64,000 nucleotides of DNA from Sediminibacter sp. Hel_I_10. Its GTDB lineage: Bacteria > Bacteroidota > Bacteroidia > Flavobacteriales > Flavobacteriaceae. Below the pieces are notes generated by a model. It saw only the letters and a program-made list of their open reading frames with translations, made no database searches and was not told the origin of the DNA. A program made the translations under genes and the position numbers. Within the stretch, counting starts at the first letter, position 1. Every line of letters starts with the position of its first letter. The stretch covers positions 2,852,001 through 2,916,000 of the forward strand of contig NZ_JHZX01000001.1 in assembly GCF_000688335.1 (NCBI RefSeq), given 5' to 3'. Below are positions 9,322 through 18,851 of the stretch, piece after piece.

Positions 9322-11052
9322 ATGAACAATTTCTTAGAGCTCTTAAAAGCTAACGCAAAACTAAAGCAAAAAGAGCAACAGCATACTGTTGATTTGCTCG
9401 TGCTTAATAATATTACCACTAATCCCATCAAGGAGTATTTGGAATATAACTGCGCATTAAACCAGATTAACGCCGAAGTGACTTTTGGTGACTATGATAA
9501 TATTGCCCAAAATGCCCAAAACTTTGATGTTGAAAATAAAACCATCCTCATTTTTTGGGAAGTGGCCAACTGCTTACATGGTTTAGAATATAAAATCGAT
9601 ACCTTTTCTTCGGAACATTTGCATGCCCTAGAACAAAAAATACAACAAGAGCTTAAACTCACTTTCAAAGCCTTATCAAAAGCATCGTTGGTGATCATGA
9701 ATCGTTTTACAGCCTTGCCTTTTAGCTTCTTGCAAACGCAGGATGGAGCATTGGAAACATTAGCGAATCGTCTCAATCAATTTTGTGAGGAGCAGGCGCC
9801 AAAATCTATTAAATGGATCAATATTGATAAATGTCTGGTAAAATCGGGCATTGATAATACAGTGGATTATAAAGGCTATTTAAAGAATAAATTACTCTAT
9901 AAACATGATTTCTATTGGAATTATGTGCAATTGATCCAGCCGTATTTCAATGCATTAACAGGACAGGTCAAGAAATTATTAGCATTAGATTGTGACAATA
10001 CCTTGTGGAAAGGCATTTTAGGCGAAGATGGTCCAGAGCACATTGCAATGGATGAAAACACTTATCAAGGCCAATCCTTTGCAGCAGCCCAATATAGAGC
10101 AATGGGCTTGGGTAAAAAAGGGGTGCTTTTGGCATTAGCAAGTAAGAATAATGCCGCCGATGTGGATGCAGTTTTAAAAGAACATCCAGATCTGTCTCTA
10201 CAAGCAGATGCTTTAGTCGCCAAAAAAGTGAATTGGGATGCTAAGGGAGAAAATTTAAAACAATTGGCCAAAGAACTTAATATTGGCATTGATTCTTTTG
10301 TATTTGTTGATGATTCTGATTTTGAAGTACAGTTGATGCGAGACCAAGTGCCTTCTGTAACGACCATTCAGGTGCCTAAAAATGCAATTCAATACTATCT
10401 AGAGCAGCAACAATGGGCAAATAATTTTGTTCAACTTAATGAAAGTGCAGAAGACGCCAAAAAACTGGACCAATACAAACAGAATGTAGAGCGGGCAAAT
10501 GCTGAACATAAATTTGAGGACTTTGCTGGCTTTTTAGAGTCTTTGGGTTTAGAACTTACCATATATAAGAATGACGAGCAACTCATTACAAGAATGGCTC
10601 AAATGACCCAAAAGACCAACCAATTTAATTTGACAACGCCCAGATATTCAGAAGCACAATTAGAACAATTTGTCAATAATAAAAATTACGATTGTTTTGC
10701 TTTTGGAGTAAAAGATAAGTTTGGAGATAGTGGTGTCACGGGGCTATGCATTGTGCATTATTCCGAAGAAAATGTTGCTACCATAGATACTTTATTGATG
10801 AGTTGTAGAATATTGGGTAGAAATATTGAGTATCAGTTTTTAGAAGAAGTGCTTTCGCAAGTTTTTGCAAAGGCAGAAGTTGTTAATGCTAAATACATCG
10901 TAACAAAAAAGAACCATCAAGTTGCCGATTTTTACATAAAGACTGGTTTTGAATTCAAGGAAGAGTTAGAAGCAACCATATCTTATGAGATGAAAAAGGC
11001 TAATTTTGCAGTTTCAAACTCTTATAATTACATAAAATTAAATTATGCCTAA
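9322..11052 (+). CDS. FkbH-like HAD-IIIC phosphatase/acyltransferase protein
   Basis: A 576-residue protein of the FkbH group. The HAD motif LALDCDNTLWKGILGEDG places the nucleophile at Asp223 and the acid/base at Asp225; FVFVDDSDFE (about 330-339) is the late HAD acidic motif. A GNAT-like C-terminus (about 430-565) includes TLLMSCRILGRNIEYQFLEE. FkbH proteins load glycerol-derived or similar three-carbon units from 1,3-bisphosphoglycerate onto an acyl carrier protein, and an ACP gene overlaps the end of this one by 8 nt. In a polysaccharide cluster the likely product is an acyl substituent rather than a polyketide. The exact unit is unknown. Confidence 0.85.
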   Translation: MNNFLELLKANAKLKQKEQQHTVDLLVLNNITTNPIKEYLEYNCALNQINAEVTFGDYDNIAQNAQNFDVENKTILIFWEVANCLHGLEYKIDTFSSEHLHALEQKIQQELKLTFKALSKASLVIMNRFTALPFSFLQTQDGALETLANRLNQFCEEQAPKSIKWINIDKCLVKSGIDNTVDYKGYLKNKLLYKHDFYWNYVQLIQPYFNALTGQVKKLLALDCDNTLWKGILGEDGPEHIAMDENTYQGQSFAAAQYRAMGLGKKGVLLALASKNNAADVDAVLKEHPDLSLQADALVAKKVNWDAKGENLKQLAKELNIGIDSFVFVDDSDFEVQLMRDQVPSVTTIQVPKNAIQYYLEQQQWANNFVQLNESAEDAKKLDQYKQNVERANAEHKFEDFAGFLESLGLELTIYKNDEQLITRMAQMTQKTNQFNLTTPRYSEAQLEQFVNNKNYDCFAFGVKDKFGDSGVTGLCIVHYSEENVATIDTLLMSCRILGRNIEYQFLEEVLSQVFAKAEVVNAKYIVTKKNHQVADFYIKTGFEFKEELEATISYEMKKANFAVSNSYNYIKLNYA

Positions 11053-11284
11053 CATCGAAGATAAATTAAAAGAAATCATGGCGTTGGTATTTGACGTCCC
11101 TACCACAGACATAAATGAGGATACCAGTCCAGATGATTTGGATAATTGGGATTCTATCGGTACTATAAACCTAATCACCGCATTGGAAGATGCATTTGAT
11201 ATTGAGTTTGAAGATGAAGAGATTTTAGAACTCTTGAATTTTCAACTCATTAAAATCAATATAGAGGAAAAGCTAGAAGCCTAG
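11045..11284 (+). CDS. Acyl carrier protein
   Basis: A 79-residue acidic carrier protein. The phosphopantetheine attachment serine is Ser37 in DNWDSIGTINLI. It overlaps the FkbH-like gene by 8 nt and its stop codon (TAG) overlaps the GTG start of the next gene by one base. It is probably dedicated to this cluster rather than the fatty-acid synthase ACP, which would be encoded with fabF. It should carry the acyl group processed by the FkbH-like protein and the MaoC-SDR protein. Confidence 0.9.
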   Translation: MPNIEDKLKEIMALVFDVPTTDINEDTSPDDLDNWDSIGTINLITALEDAFDIEFEDEEILELLNFQLIKINIEEKLEA

Positions 11285-12189
11285 TGTCAGTTATTTTAAG
11301 AGAAGTTCAGCATTCAGATTTTGACCAAATTCATAATTTATTTATCGAGGTGTATGGTAAAGAGCCTGTACTTGGATTTAAAAAAGCATTTTTTGACCAT
11401 AAATTATTATTAGGATATTGCTTGATAGATGATTTGGCTGAAAAACAGCCCATGGTAGGTTATTTTGGTTGTTTTACCTATCATAGAGTTATTGATGGTA
11501 TAAATTATAAATTCTATAATTCGCATACTTGGATTGTAAGAGAGCCATATCGCAAGCAATCTTTAAAACTACTAATGCCATATATTCGTCTAAAAGATGG
11601 TATTGTCACTAATTTTAGCGCTAATGGTAAAGTGGCGCAAATTTTAGAACAATTGAAATTTTCAAAACAAGCTGTAGTCAATTTCACTATCAGACATTCT
11701 TTTAGTTTAAAATCTTATATAGATCAACGAAAAATTAAATCTGAAAGTCTTGAAAATAATATTACAAAATGGCATGAGCCATACGTAGGGTTAAGTCTTA
11801 ATCTTAAATTTCCTAGTCAAGACAAGACGATTGAATTGATATTGAAGCCTGTTTCTAAAAAACCAGAATGGGTCCAACGTATTAATAGAATTTCTAAAAG
11901 ATTAACAAAACGACCATTCATAACTCAAACCTATTTTCTTTATAAAGTACATTATACAAATGCACCAAATTTTTTAATGGAACATTTAGATACGTTGAGT
12001 CATTATTTATTTTTAAAAGAAAAAGTGGGTGGTTTGATTTTTCCAGAAAGTCTTATTGAAAATTTACCCCAGAATCGTATACGATCACAATATGAAGAAG
12101 ATATTTACTTAAAACAGAATCAAAGTGCAGTCCCAAAGCTCGATTATCTGTATTCTGAAGTATTTTATTTGAATATTCAAGATAAATAA
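11284..12189 (+). CDS. GNAT-family acyltransferase-like protein
   Basis: A 301-residue protein starting at GTG, the last G of the preceding TAG stop. The first ~150 residues look like a GNAT N-acetyltransferase: VILREVQHSDFDQIHNLFIEVYG, then a central strand YNSHTWIVREPYRKQSLKLL in the place of the acyl-CoA-binding region. The remaining half is not recognised. Directly after the ACP gene, it is a candidate for transferring the ACP-bound acyl group to an amino sugar; that is inference from position. No signal peptide or membrane segment is visible. Confidence 0.6.
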   Translation: MSVILREVQHSDFDQIHNLFIEVYGKEPVLGFKKAFFDHKLLLGYCLIDDLAEKQPMVGYFGCFTYHRVIDGINYKFYNSHTWIVREPYRKQSLKLLMPYIRLKDGIVTNFSANGKVAQILEQLKFSKQAVVNFTIRHSFSLKSYIDQRKIKSESLENNITKWHEPYVGLSLNLKFPSQDKTIELILKPVSKKPEWVQRINRISKRLTKRPFITQTYFLYKVHYTNAPNFLMEHLDTLSHYLFLKEKVGGLIFPESLIENLPQNRIRSQYEEDIYLKQNQSAVPKLDYLYSEVFYLNIQDK

Positions 12190-13088
12190 TGTTACAAAAG
12201 CTAAAAGATCAAATCAAGCAAAACTTAGTGCCTAAATCAAAATTGGTGGTACTTAATTACCATCAGTTGGGAGAAACATTTGATCCTAAAATTCATAATG
12301 AATTTATTTGGAATTCTACCGATCTGTTTCAAGAACACATGTCTTTTTTAAAACAAAATTTTAAAATTGTTTCTCTTTCTGAAGGGTTAGAGGCTTTAAA
12401 GAATAAGACAATAAATCAAACACTGGTGAGTATTACTTTTGATGATGGAGATGCTTCAATGACGGAGTTCGCTATGCCAATTCTTGACAGTCTTAAAATT
12501 CCAGCAACCTTCTTCATCAATACGGCATATGGCAAAGAAAAAATGGGGTATTGGTATAATCTAGGACCTTATTTTGAGAATAAGGAATTAATTGAGGCAG
12601 CACCAAAAATTAGAAATACTAGAGATCAAAACGAATATCGGGAGCTTTTAAAATTGGAGAATGAATGCAATCTAAAAAATGGCGCAGAAAATTCACCATT
12701 TTATGCTAAGTATTCAGATTTTGAAAATTGTAAAAACCCATTATTTCATTTTGGGTTACATGGCCATGAACATTTGCGCTTTTCTATGTTGTCTCGGGAG
12801 TCACAGAAGGAAAATTTGCAAAAAAATATGGAACAAATGAAAGATTGGCCCAATTATGTGCCCCTCTTTGCCATTCCTTTTGGTAAACCACAAGATTGGA
12901 ATTCGGATACTCTAGAAATTTGTAAGGAGTTAGATGTTATTCCCTTTCTAGCCTATCATGGTTATAATACGTCTTATAGAGAACCATTTTTAAGATTTTC
13001 AGTAGATACAAAAAACCTGAAAACGATATTTAAGGATTTCAGCCCTTTTCAGAAGAGTTATTATAAACTAAACATGTTATCAAAATAA
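12189..13088 (+). CDS. Polysaccharide deacetylase (NodB domain, CE4)
   Basis: A 299-residue NodB-homology protein. The motif SITFDDGDASM holds the catalytic base and metal aspartate (Asp85/Asp86), and HFGLHGHEHLRFS (about residues 191-203) supplies the metal-binding histidines. It should remove N- or O-acetyl groups from a glycan or, in related proteins, act on a sugar intermediate. No signal peptide is visible, so it probably works in the cytoplasm on the lipid-linked unit. It starts on the last base of the previous gene's stop codon, and the next gene follows immediately. Confidence 0.85.
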   Translation: MLQKLKDQIKQNLVPKSKLVVLNYHQLGETFDPKIHNEFIWNSTDLFQEHMSFLKQNFKIVSLSEGLEALKNKTINQTLVSITFDDGDASMTEFAMPILDSLKIPATFFINTAYGKEKMGYWYNLGPYFENKELIEAAPKIRNTRDQNEYRELLKLENECNLKNGAENSPFYAKYSDFENCKNPLFHFGLHGHEHLRFSMLSRESQKENLQKNMEQMKDWPNYVPLFAIPFGKPQDWNSDTLEICKELDVIPFLAYHGYNTSYREPFLRFSVDTKNLKTIFKDFSPFQKSYYKLNMLSK

Positions 13089-14321
13089 GTGAAGAGACTT
13101 TATTATTTTACAGACTCTTATCCATTTTCTGTCGATTACACATGGAAAACTGCCGAAATAAAAGAGGCATCCTTAAAGTTTGATGAAGTCATTATTGTAC
13201 CTTTTACTCATAAGAAAACTAATGATTTTAATTTCGCTGATAATGTTCGCATTATAGAACCAACATTAGGGAAAACATTATTCGCTAAGCCTAAGTATCT
13301 CAAACATCTTTTTAGCAAAAGTCAGCCACAAAAGTGGATTTCAGAATTTTTTAGAGCTGTAAAAAGCGGTAAACAAGGCATTATTGATTGGTATTTAGCC
13401 ACAGTTTATAGTGATATTATTATCAAAAAAAACATTTTTAAAGAACTCCAAAACAATCGTAGTAAGCAAGCGCAGACTGTTCTGTTTTTTCAATGGACTA
13501 TGAATAACGCCCTCATGATTCCTGTTCTTCATGAATGGGGTTATCAAAATATTATATGCAGGATGCATGGTTTTGATTTGTATGAGTTTCGACATAACGA
13601 CTATTTACCATATAAATCAAGGGTGTTAAAACATGCCCATATTTGCACATTTATAAGTGAACATGGGCGTGATTACGCGACGAAACGTTATCCTTTTATT
13701 GAGAATGCTAGTGAAATCCATTATTTAGGTGCAAACGCAATGCTTCAAAATAAAGTGGAGTCTGGGCAAATATTTCATTTAGTGAGCGTTTCTAGAGCAG
13801 TACCTTTAAAACGCTTAGAGCTTATTGTTGAAGCTTTGAAATCAGTAAAAATACCTGTAAAATGGACTCATATTGGAGACGGCTATGCACTTGACAATAT
13901 TAAAAAATGTGCTTCAGAAATTAAAAAGTACAATCCAAATTGTGAGGTGGAATTCTTGGGGTGGTTAACTCCGGAAGAGATTAAAAATTATTTTGCCGAA
14001 AATGGGATACATAGTTTGATATTGGTTAGTGAGACCGAAGGTTTGCCAGTTGTTATAATGGAAGCCTTCTCAGCATCTATTCCGGTTATTGCTACAGATG
14101 TTGGAGGTGTTTCAGAATTGGTTAAAACGGAGAACGGTATATTATTATCATCAAATCCAAAACCCTCTGAGGTTGCCATTTCTATCGATACAATGGCGAG
14201 CGAAGATTTTGAAACTCATCAAGAACGCAGAGATGCAGCATTTCAATCTTATGTTAAATCTTTTGATTTACAAAAGAACACCAAAAAATTCATAAATTTT
14301 TTATCGCAACAATGTCATTAG
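13089..14321 (+). CDS. Glycosyltransferase family 4 (GT-B)
   Basis: A 410-residue GT-B glycosyltransferase with GTG start directly after the deacetylase stop. The C-terminal domain shows the family signature: HLVSVSRAVPLKRLELIVEAL (about 235-255, sugar-donor domain start) and LVSETEGLPVVIMEAFSASI (about 315-334), the EX7E-type donor-binding motif. It overlaps the following gene by 10 nt. It probably adds one hexose-type residue to the growing repeat unit; donor and acceptor are unknown. Confidence 0.88.
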   Translation: MKRLYYFTDSYPFSVDYTWKTAEIKEASLKFDEVIIVPFTHKKTNDFNFADNVRIIEPTLGKTLFAKPKYLKHLFSKSQPQKWISEFFRAVKSGKQGIIDWYLATVYSDIIIKKNIFKELQNNRSKQAQTVLFFQWTMNNALMIPVLHEWGYQNIICRMHGFDLYEFRHNDYLPYKSRVLKHAHICTFISEHGRDYATKRYPFIENASEIHYLGANAMLQNKVESGQIFHLVSVSRAVPLKRLELIVEALKSVKIPVKWTHIGDGYALDNIKKCASEIKKYNPNCEVEFLGWLTPEEIKNYFAENGIHSLILVSETEGLPVVIMEAFSASIPVIATDVGGVSELVKTENGILLSSNPKPSEVAISIDTMASEDFETHQERRDAAFQSYVKSFDLQKNTKKFINFLSQQCH

Positions 14322-15280
14322 TCTCCATCATCATTCCGGTATTCAATAGTATTGCCTTTATAGAGGAGACTATAAATTCGGTGCTAAAGCAAACCCATCA
14401 AAGTATCGAAATAATTGTTATTGATGATGGTTCAACCGATGGCTCTTTTGAATTCATATCCAATTTGGAAAATGAAAAGTTGACTCTCATAAAGAACCCT
14501 AAAAAAGGAGCCTGCTCAGCCAGGAATCACGGTTTGCGTTTAGCGAAGGGTGAATTCATTCAATTTTTAGATGCTGATGACATACTCAGTCCTAATAAAT
14601 TAGAATTGCAGATTGCGGAACTAAAAAATGACACCAAATCCATTGCCGTTTGCAGTACGAAACATTTTTATGATACTATAGACAGTGGGGTCGTTACAGA
14701 TAGAGAATTTTTATATACCACAGAGGACACCGAGGTTTTTTTATTGAATCTTTATGGGGGAAATGGTAAGCAAAATATGGTTCAAACAAGCGCTTGGTTA
14801 ACGCCAAAATATTTGTTAGATAAGTTAGAACCTTGGGACGAAAGTTTGAGCAAAGATCAAGACGGAGAATATTTTTGTAGAGTAGTCACTAAGGCCAATA
14901 AAGTTGTTTACGTTCCAGATGTTTATAACTATTATCGCAAACACATCAGAGGGGCTAATATTGCCAATCAAAAACAGCTTAAACATTTACAGAGTCAATT
15001 AAAAGCTTTAAACTCAAAAAGTAAACAGTTTCGAATCCAAAAGGGTACGGAATTATATAACAACGCTATGGCTTTGCAGTACAAGATTATAGCCATTGAT
15101 GCGTACCCAGAGTCTATGATGGTTTACAGAGCAGCTATCGAAAAAGTTAACAAGTTTGGCGGAAGCACTTACGAGCCTGTTTTAGGAGGTAGGATTGTTG
15201 AAGTTATGAAATCTATTTTTGGATGGAAAGCTGCAAGATATTTTTCAGTATTTATTCATAAACTTTTAAGTCATAAATGA
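14312..15280 (+). CDS. Glycosyltransferase family 2
   Basis: A 322-residue inverting GT-A enzyme. VSIIIPVFNSIAFIEETINS opens the domain, IDDGSTDGS (about 37-45) and FLDADD (about 88-93) are the nucleotide and metal sites. Its last four bases (ATGA) overlap the start of the following gene. The C-terminal 100 residues are basic and may bind membrane lipid-linked acceptors, which is inference. Confidence 0.9.
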   Translation: MSLVSIIIPVFNSIAFIEETINSVLKQTHQSIEIIVIDDGSTDGSFEFISNLENEKLTLIKNPKKGACSARNHGLRLAKGEFIQFLDADDILSPNKLELQIAELKNDTKSIAVCSTKHFYDTIDSGVVTDREFLYTTEDTEVFLLNLYGGNGKQNMVQTSAWLTPKYLLDKLEPWDESLSKDQDGEYFCRVVTKANKVVYVPDVYNYYRKHIRGANIANQKQLKHLQSQLKALNSKSKQFRIQKGTELYNNAMALQYKIIAIDAYPESMMVYRAAIEKVNKFGGSTYEPVLGGRIVEVMKSIFGWKAARYFSVFIHKLLSHK

Positions 15281-16467
15281 AGTCTATTCTATTTATAACG
15301 ACTTCAAGCCTAGCGGCCAATCCGCGATTGGTCAAGGAGTTTGAAGCACTTAAAGAAAACAATAATTGTGTTGTTTTGTCTTTTAAACATGATGATTGGA
15401 GTTTGGAGCTTTCTGAAGCTATAAAAAAAAGAAACCCAAAAGTTGAATTTTTTGAGATTGATAGAAAGAAGGATGTATTTCAAACCATAGCCAGTAAAGC
15501 CATTCATAAAATCGCTATTAGTTTAAATGGTATCTTTTCTGAAAAATTTAAAATTTGTGCATTTGCTAGTAGTGATAAAGCTTTACAATTATGGTTTAAA
15601 GCCAAAGTTCTGCAAAATAAAATACAGTTTTCTAGAATAATTGCACATAATTTAGGAGCTTTTTTTTCAGCAGTAAACATTGCAGAAAAACTAAATATTG
15701 AATTGCAGTTAGATATCGAGGATTATTATCCGGGTGAAGCCTTGTACTTTAATGAAAAATATGAGATTCAAAATCGAATGGAGATTATGAAACATAGCTT
15801 TTCAAAAGCAGATGCTATTACCTATGCCTCAAGGGGAATTCAATTAGAGTGTGAAAAACATTTTAAAGTACAAACAAATGCAAGACAAATAACAATCATT
15901 AATGCGTTTAATGAAGAAGATTTTATTAAGCCAGATACAAAACTAAAAGATGAAATACATTGTGTTTGGTTTTCACAACATATAGGGCCTAATCGTGGAT
16001 TGGAACAGGTTTTTGAGGCAGCTAAAACATTAGATCATGTGACTTTTCATATAGTTGGAAATCGCAACCAGGGTTATTTGGATGGTTTTGATTTAGGTGA
16101 TAATATTAGGTTTTATAAAGTTATGAAGCAAGAACTCCTGCATTCATTTTTGAGCAAAATGGACATTGGTCTTGCCTTAGAAAATACAGAAGCAGATTAT
16201 AATCGTAATATTTGTTTAACCAATAAATTTTTAGCCTATTCACAAGCTGGTTTGTATATAGTGGCAAGTAATACTTTAGGTCAATCCCAATTTTTAAAAT
16301 CTCTGGATTATGATGCAGGAGTTATTATAGAATCATCCTTAAAAGAAACGCTTTTTAAATTCAATCAGGTTCTTTTAGAGGCACCTCGTAAGACTGACAG
16401 ATGGCTAAAAGCAAAGTCATTTTGCTGGGAAATTGAAAAAATTAAATTAAAGGAATTACTCTCATGA
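15277..16467 (+). CDS. Glycosyltransferase, GT-B family 4-like
   Basis: A 396-residue protein with a GT-B layout. The N-terminal half begins SILFITTSSLAANPRLVKEFEAL and carries DIEDYYPGEALYF (about 147-159), a segment shared by a set of flavobacterial cluster glycosyltransferases. The C-terminal half contains VWFSQHIGPNRGLEQVFEAA (about 227-246) and TNKFLAYSQAGLYIVAS. The EX7E motif is less clear than in the neighbours, so the family is assigned with less certainty. It overlaps both neighbouring genes by 4 nt. Confidence 0.75.
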   Translation: MKSILFITTSSLAANPRLVKEFEALKENNNCVVLSFKHDDWSLELSEAIKKRNPKVEFFEIDRKKDVFQTIASKAIHKIAISLNGIFSEKFKICAFASSDKALQLWFKAKVLQNKIQFSRIIAHNLGAFFSAVNIAEKLNIELQLDIEDYYPGEALYFNEKYEIQNRMEIMKHSFSKADAITYASRGIQLECEKHFKVQTNARQITIINAFNEEDFIKPDTKLKDEIHCVWFSQHIGPNRGLEQVFEAAKTLDHVTFHIVGNRNQGYLDGFDLGDNIRFYKVMKQELLHSFLSKMDIGLALENTEADYNRNICLTNKFLAYSQAGLYIVASNTLGQSQFLKSLDYDAGVIIESSLKETLFKFNQVLLEAPRKTDRWLKAKSFCWEIEKIKLKELLS

Positions 16468-17756
16468 AAACTATATTAATAATTTATCCAGATTGGCACC
16501 CTTCTAATGTTGCAGGTGTTCAGAGACCTAGATTAATAGGGAACTTTACAAAAGAGTTTGATTGGGCACCAAAAGTTATCACGGTAGAAGAAAGTTTCTA
16601 TTCAGTGAAACCCGACCATGATTTTTCAAAGACGTTTTCTGATGATTTTGATGTAGTTAGAGTAAATGCTTTTAAGCATAACAGAATTATTGGAGATATC
16701 GGTCTTAGGTCTTTTTTTCAATTATACAATAAGGCAAAGGAAATTATTGCCAATGAGTCAATTCATTTTATTTGGTTTCCAATTCCAACCTTTTATACGT
16801 CATTATTAGGAAGACTACTTTATGAAAAAACTAAAATACCCTATGGTATTGATTATATCGATCCTTGGGTTAGAGATATTACCAATCAAAAAGGCTTACG
16901 AGCTAAAATAAGCCAATCTCTTGCAAAATTTTTAGAGCCTATAGCAATTAAAAAAGTAGCGGTTATAAGTGGAGTGTCTACACCCTATTATGAACCTGTG
17001 ATAAGAAGAAATTTTCCTGAATTTTATAACGATAAAGGAGAACTTATAGCAAAAACTATTAATAGACATACAAAAAAAGAAATGGCACACGTAGGTATGC
17101 CCTATGGTTTTGATCCTAAAGATCATGAAATAGTACTTAAAAACATAACATTTCCATGGGCAGGAGGTTCCTCAAAAGAAAAAATATGGATTTATGCTGG
17201 AGCCTTCCTCCCCAATAGCCATTCTCTGTTGTCTGCTTTCTTTGAAGCTATATCAAATTTAAGACGAAGAGGACAATGGGACAATGATATAAGGCTTTGG
17301 TTTGTGGGAACGGGTTCTTATACGGCGAAATCTATACTATCTTACGCTCAAGATTTTGGTTTGGAAGATATAGTTTTCGAAAGAAGAGATCGTTACCCAT
17401 ATTTGCAAGTATTAAATTTCCTTGGTTCTTCTAATACGATTATGGTTATTGGTAGCACAGAAAAGCATTACACAGCTAGTAAGACATTTCAAGCACTTAT
17501 GTCTAATAGGCCCATTATTGGTGTTTTCCATTATGAAAGTAGCGCATTAAAAATCATGAAAGAAACTTCTGCAGATAAATTTGTCGTCAGATATAATCCT
17601 TCAAATAGTAAAGAGGAACTCATAACTTCTTTCGAGCGTATGATATTGAACAGATGCGGTGATCAACATTGGAGCCCATCCTTAGAAATCTTAAATAACT
17701 ACTCTGCTAAAGAATCTGCTAGGAGATTGGTGGATGCAATTGAAACAATATTATAA
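16464..17756 (+). CDS. Glycosyltransferase, GT-B family 4-like
   Basis: A 430-residue protein. ILIIYPDWHPSNVAGVQRPR resembles the N-terminus of family 4 glycosyltransferases, and PYGIDYIDPWVRD (about 130-142) is a conserved segment of this subgroup. The donor domain includes KIWIYAGAFLPNSHSLLSAF (about 241-260). It overlaps the preceding gene by 4 nt; a 30-nt gap follows. Its sugar specificity is unknown. Confidence 0.75.
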   Translation: MKTILIIYPDWHPSNVAGVQRPRLIGNFTKEFDWAPKVITVEESFYSVKPDHDFSKTFSDDFDVVRVNAFKHNRIIGDIGLRSFFQLYNKAKEIIANESIHFIWFPIPTFYTSLLGRLLYEKTKIPYGIDYIDPWVRDITNQKGLRAKISQSLAKFLEPIAIKKVAVISGVSTPYYEPVIRRNFPEFYNDKGELIAKTINRHTKKEMAHVGMPYGFDPKDHEIVLKNITFPWAGGSSKEKIWIYAGAFLPNSHSLLSAFFEAISNLRRRGQWDNDIRLWFVGTGSYTAKSILSYAQDFGLEDIVFERRDRYPYLQVLNFLGSSNTIMVIGSTEKHYTASKTFQALMSNRPIIGVFHYESSALKIMKETSADKFVVRYNPSNSKEELITSFERMILNRCGDQHWSPSLEILNNYSAKESARRLVDAIETIL

Positions 17757-17786
17757 TAAAACTCACTTTTAAAATGATCAATTATC

Positions 17787-18851
17787 ATGTCATCGAATAA
17801 AATAGCTTTCATTATTCCTTATTTTGGTCAGTTAGATAAATTCTTCCCAGTTTGGATGCATTCTTGCAGGTATAACCCTACAATAGATTGGATTTTAATT
17901 ACAGATCAATCTTTAGATCAATTTTCACTTCCTAGTAATGTATTAATACACTCTTGTACTTTTGAGTCTCTTCAGGATAAAATTAAAAATAAATTTAGTT
18001 TTACTACTGTCTTATCCACTCCTTACGATCTCTGTGAATTTAGAGTAGCTTATGGGGATATATTTTCTGATTTGCTTCAAGACTATGACTTTTGGGGGTA
18101 TTGTGATATGGACGTATTATGGGGAAACTTAAGAAATTTTATTACAGATGACGTTTTAAGTACGAACGAGAAAATATCTTGGAGAGGTCACCTTACGCTA
18201 TTTAGAAACACTCAAGAAATACGAAAGCTTTATACAAAAAATCTCCAGGGTGTAGAACTTTATAAACTTGCTTTTAGTAATGAATTTCTAGTTCCAGTAA
18301 TGTTTGATGAGAGAGGGATAAACAAGATTTTTGACGACTCTAATTATTCAATTTATTTGGATTTGCCATTTGCAGATCTCAAAATTCGGTCTTTTAATTT
18401 TCAAGTTCAGCATTTCGATGAAAGCCTACTTTCTACGGGTGGGATTTTTTATTGGACAAGAGGAAAACTTTTTAGATTATTTGTTGAAGATAAAGATGTT
18501 ATTGCAGAAGAATTTGTTTATGTTCATTTTCTTAAAAGGATTATAGACATTCATCAATTTAATTTTGATGATAAGTTTTTCGTTGTTCCAAACAAAATCT
18601 TAGCTGAAACTAATGTTCCAGATTTGAAGGGATTTATCGAAGAACATTGTCTTCAAAAATTTTATTTGAAATACTATTTAAAAAGAATGAATATTTCTTT
18701 TCTTCTGAGAAAAAGAGATTATCAAAAGAGCTTGGTTAAGTTCAATAACGCATATCCCGATATCCTAAAAGAAGGATACCCGGTAAAAATTTCTTCCAAA
18801 GTCATTAAAAGAAAAATAATAAGAACAATAGATGAACTTGAAGGGTATTAA
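17787..18851 (+). CDS. DUF6625-like protein, possible glycosyltransferase
   Basis: A 354-residue protein with the N-terminal KIAFIIPYFGQLDKFFPVWM and the motif FWGYCDMDVLWGNLR (about 103-117), whose DxD-like CDMD looks like the metal-binding site of a GT-A glycosyltransferase. This pattern is the one I associate with the family DUF6625, often found in capsule clusters. The remainder, including FDESLLSTGGIFYWTRGKLF, is not characterised. A glycosyltransferase role is inferred from the motif and the cluster. Its last 20 bases overlap the following gene. Confidence 0.6.
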   Translation: MSSNKIAFIIPYFGQLDKFFPVWMHSCRYNPTIDWILITDQSLDQFSLPSNVLIHSCTFESLQDKIKNKFSFTTVLSTPYDLCEFRVAYGDIFSDLLQDYDFWGYCDMDVLWGNLRNFITDDVLSTNEKISWRGHLTLFRNTQEIRKLYTKNLQGVELYKLAFSNEFLVPVMFDERGINKIFDDSNYSIYLDLPFADLKIRSFNFQVQHFDESLLSTGGIFYWTRGKLFRLFVEDKDVIAEEFVYVHFLKRIIDIHQFNFDDKFFVVPNKILAETNVPDLKGFIEEHCLQKFYLKYYLKRMNISFLLRKRDYQKSLVKFNNAYPDILKEGYPVKISSKVIKRKIIRTIDELEGY

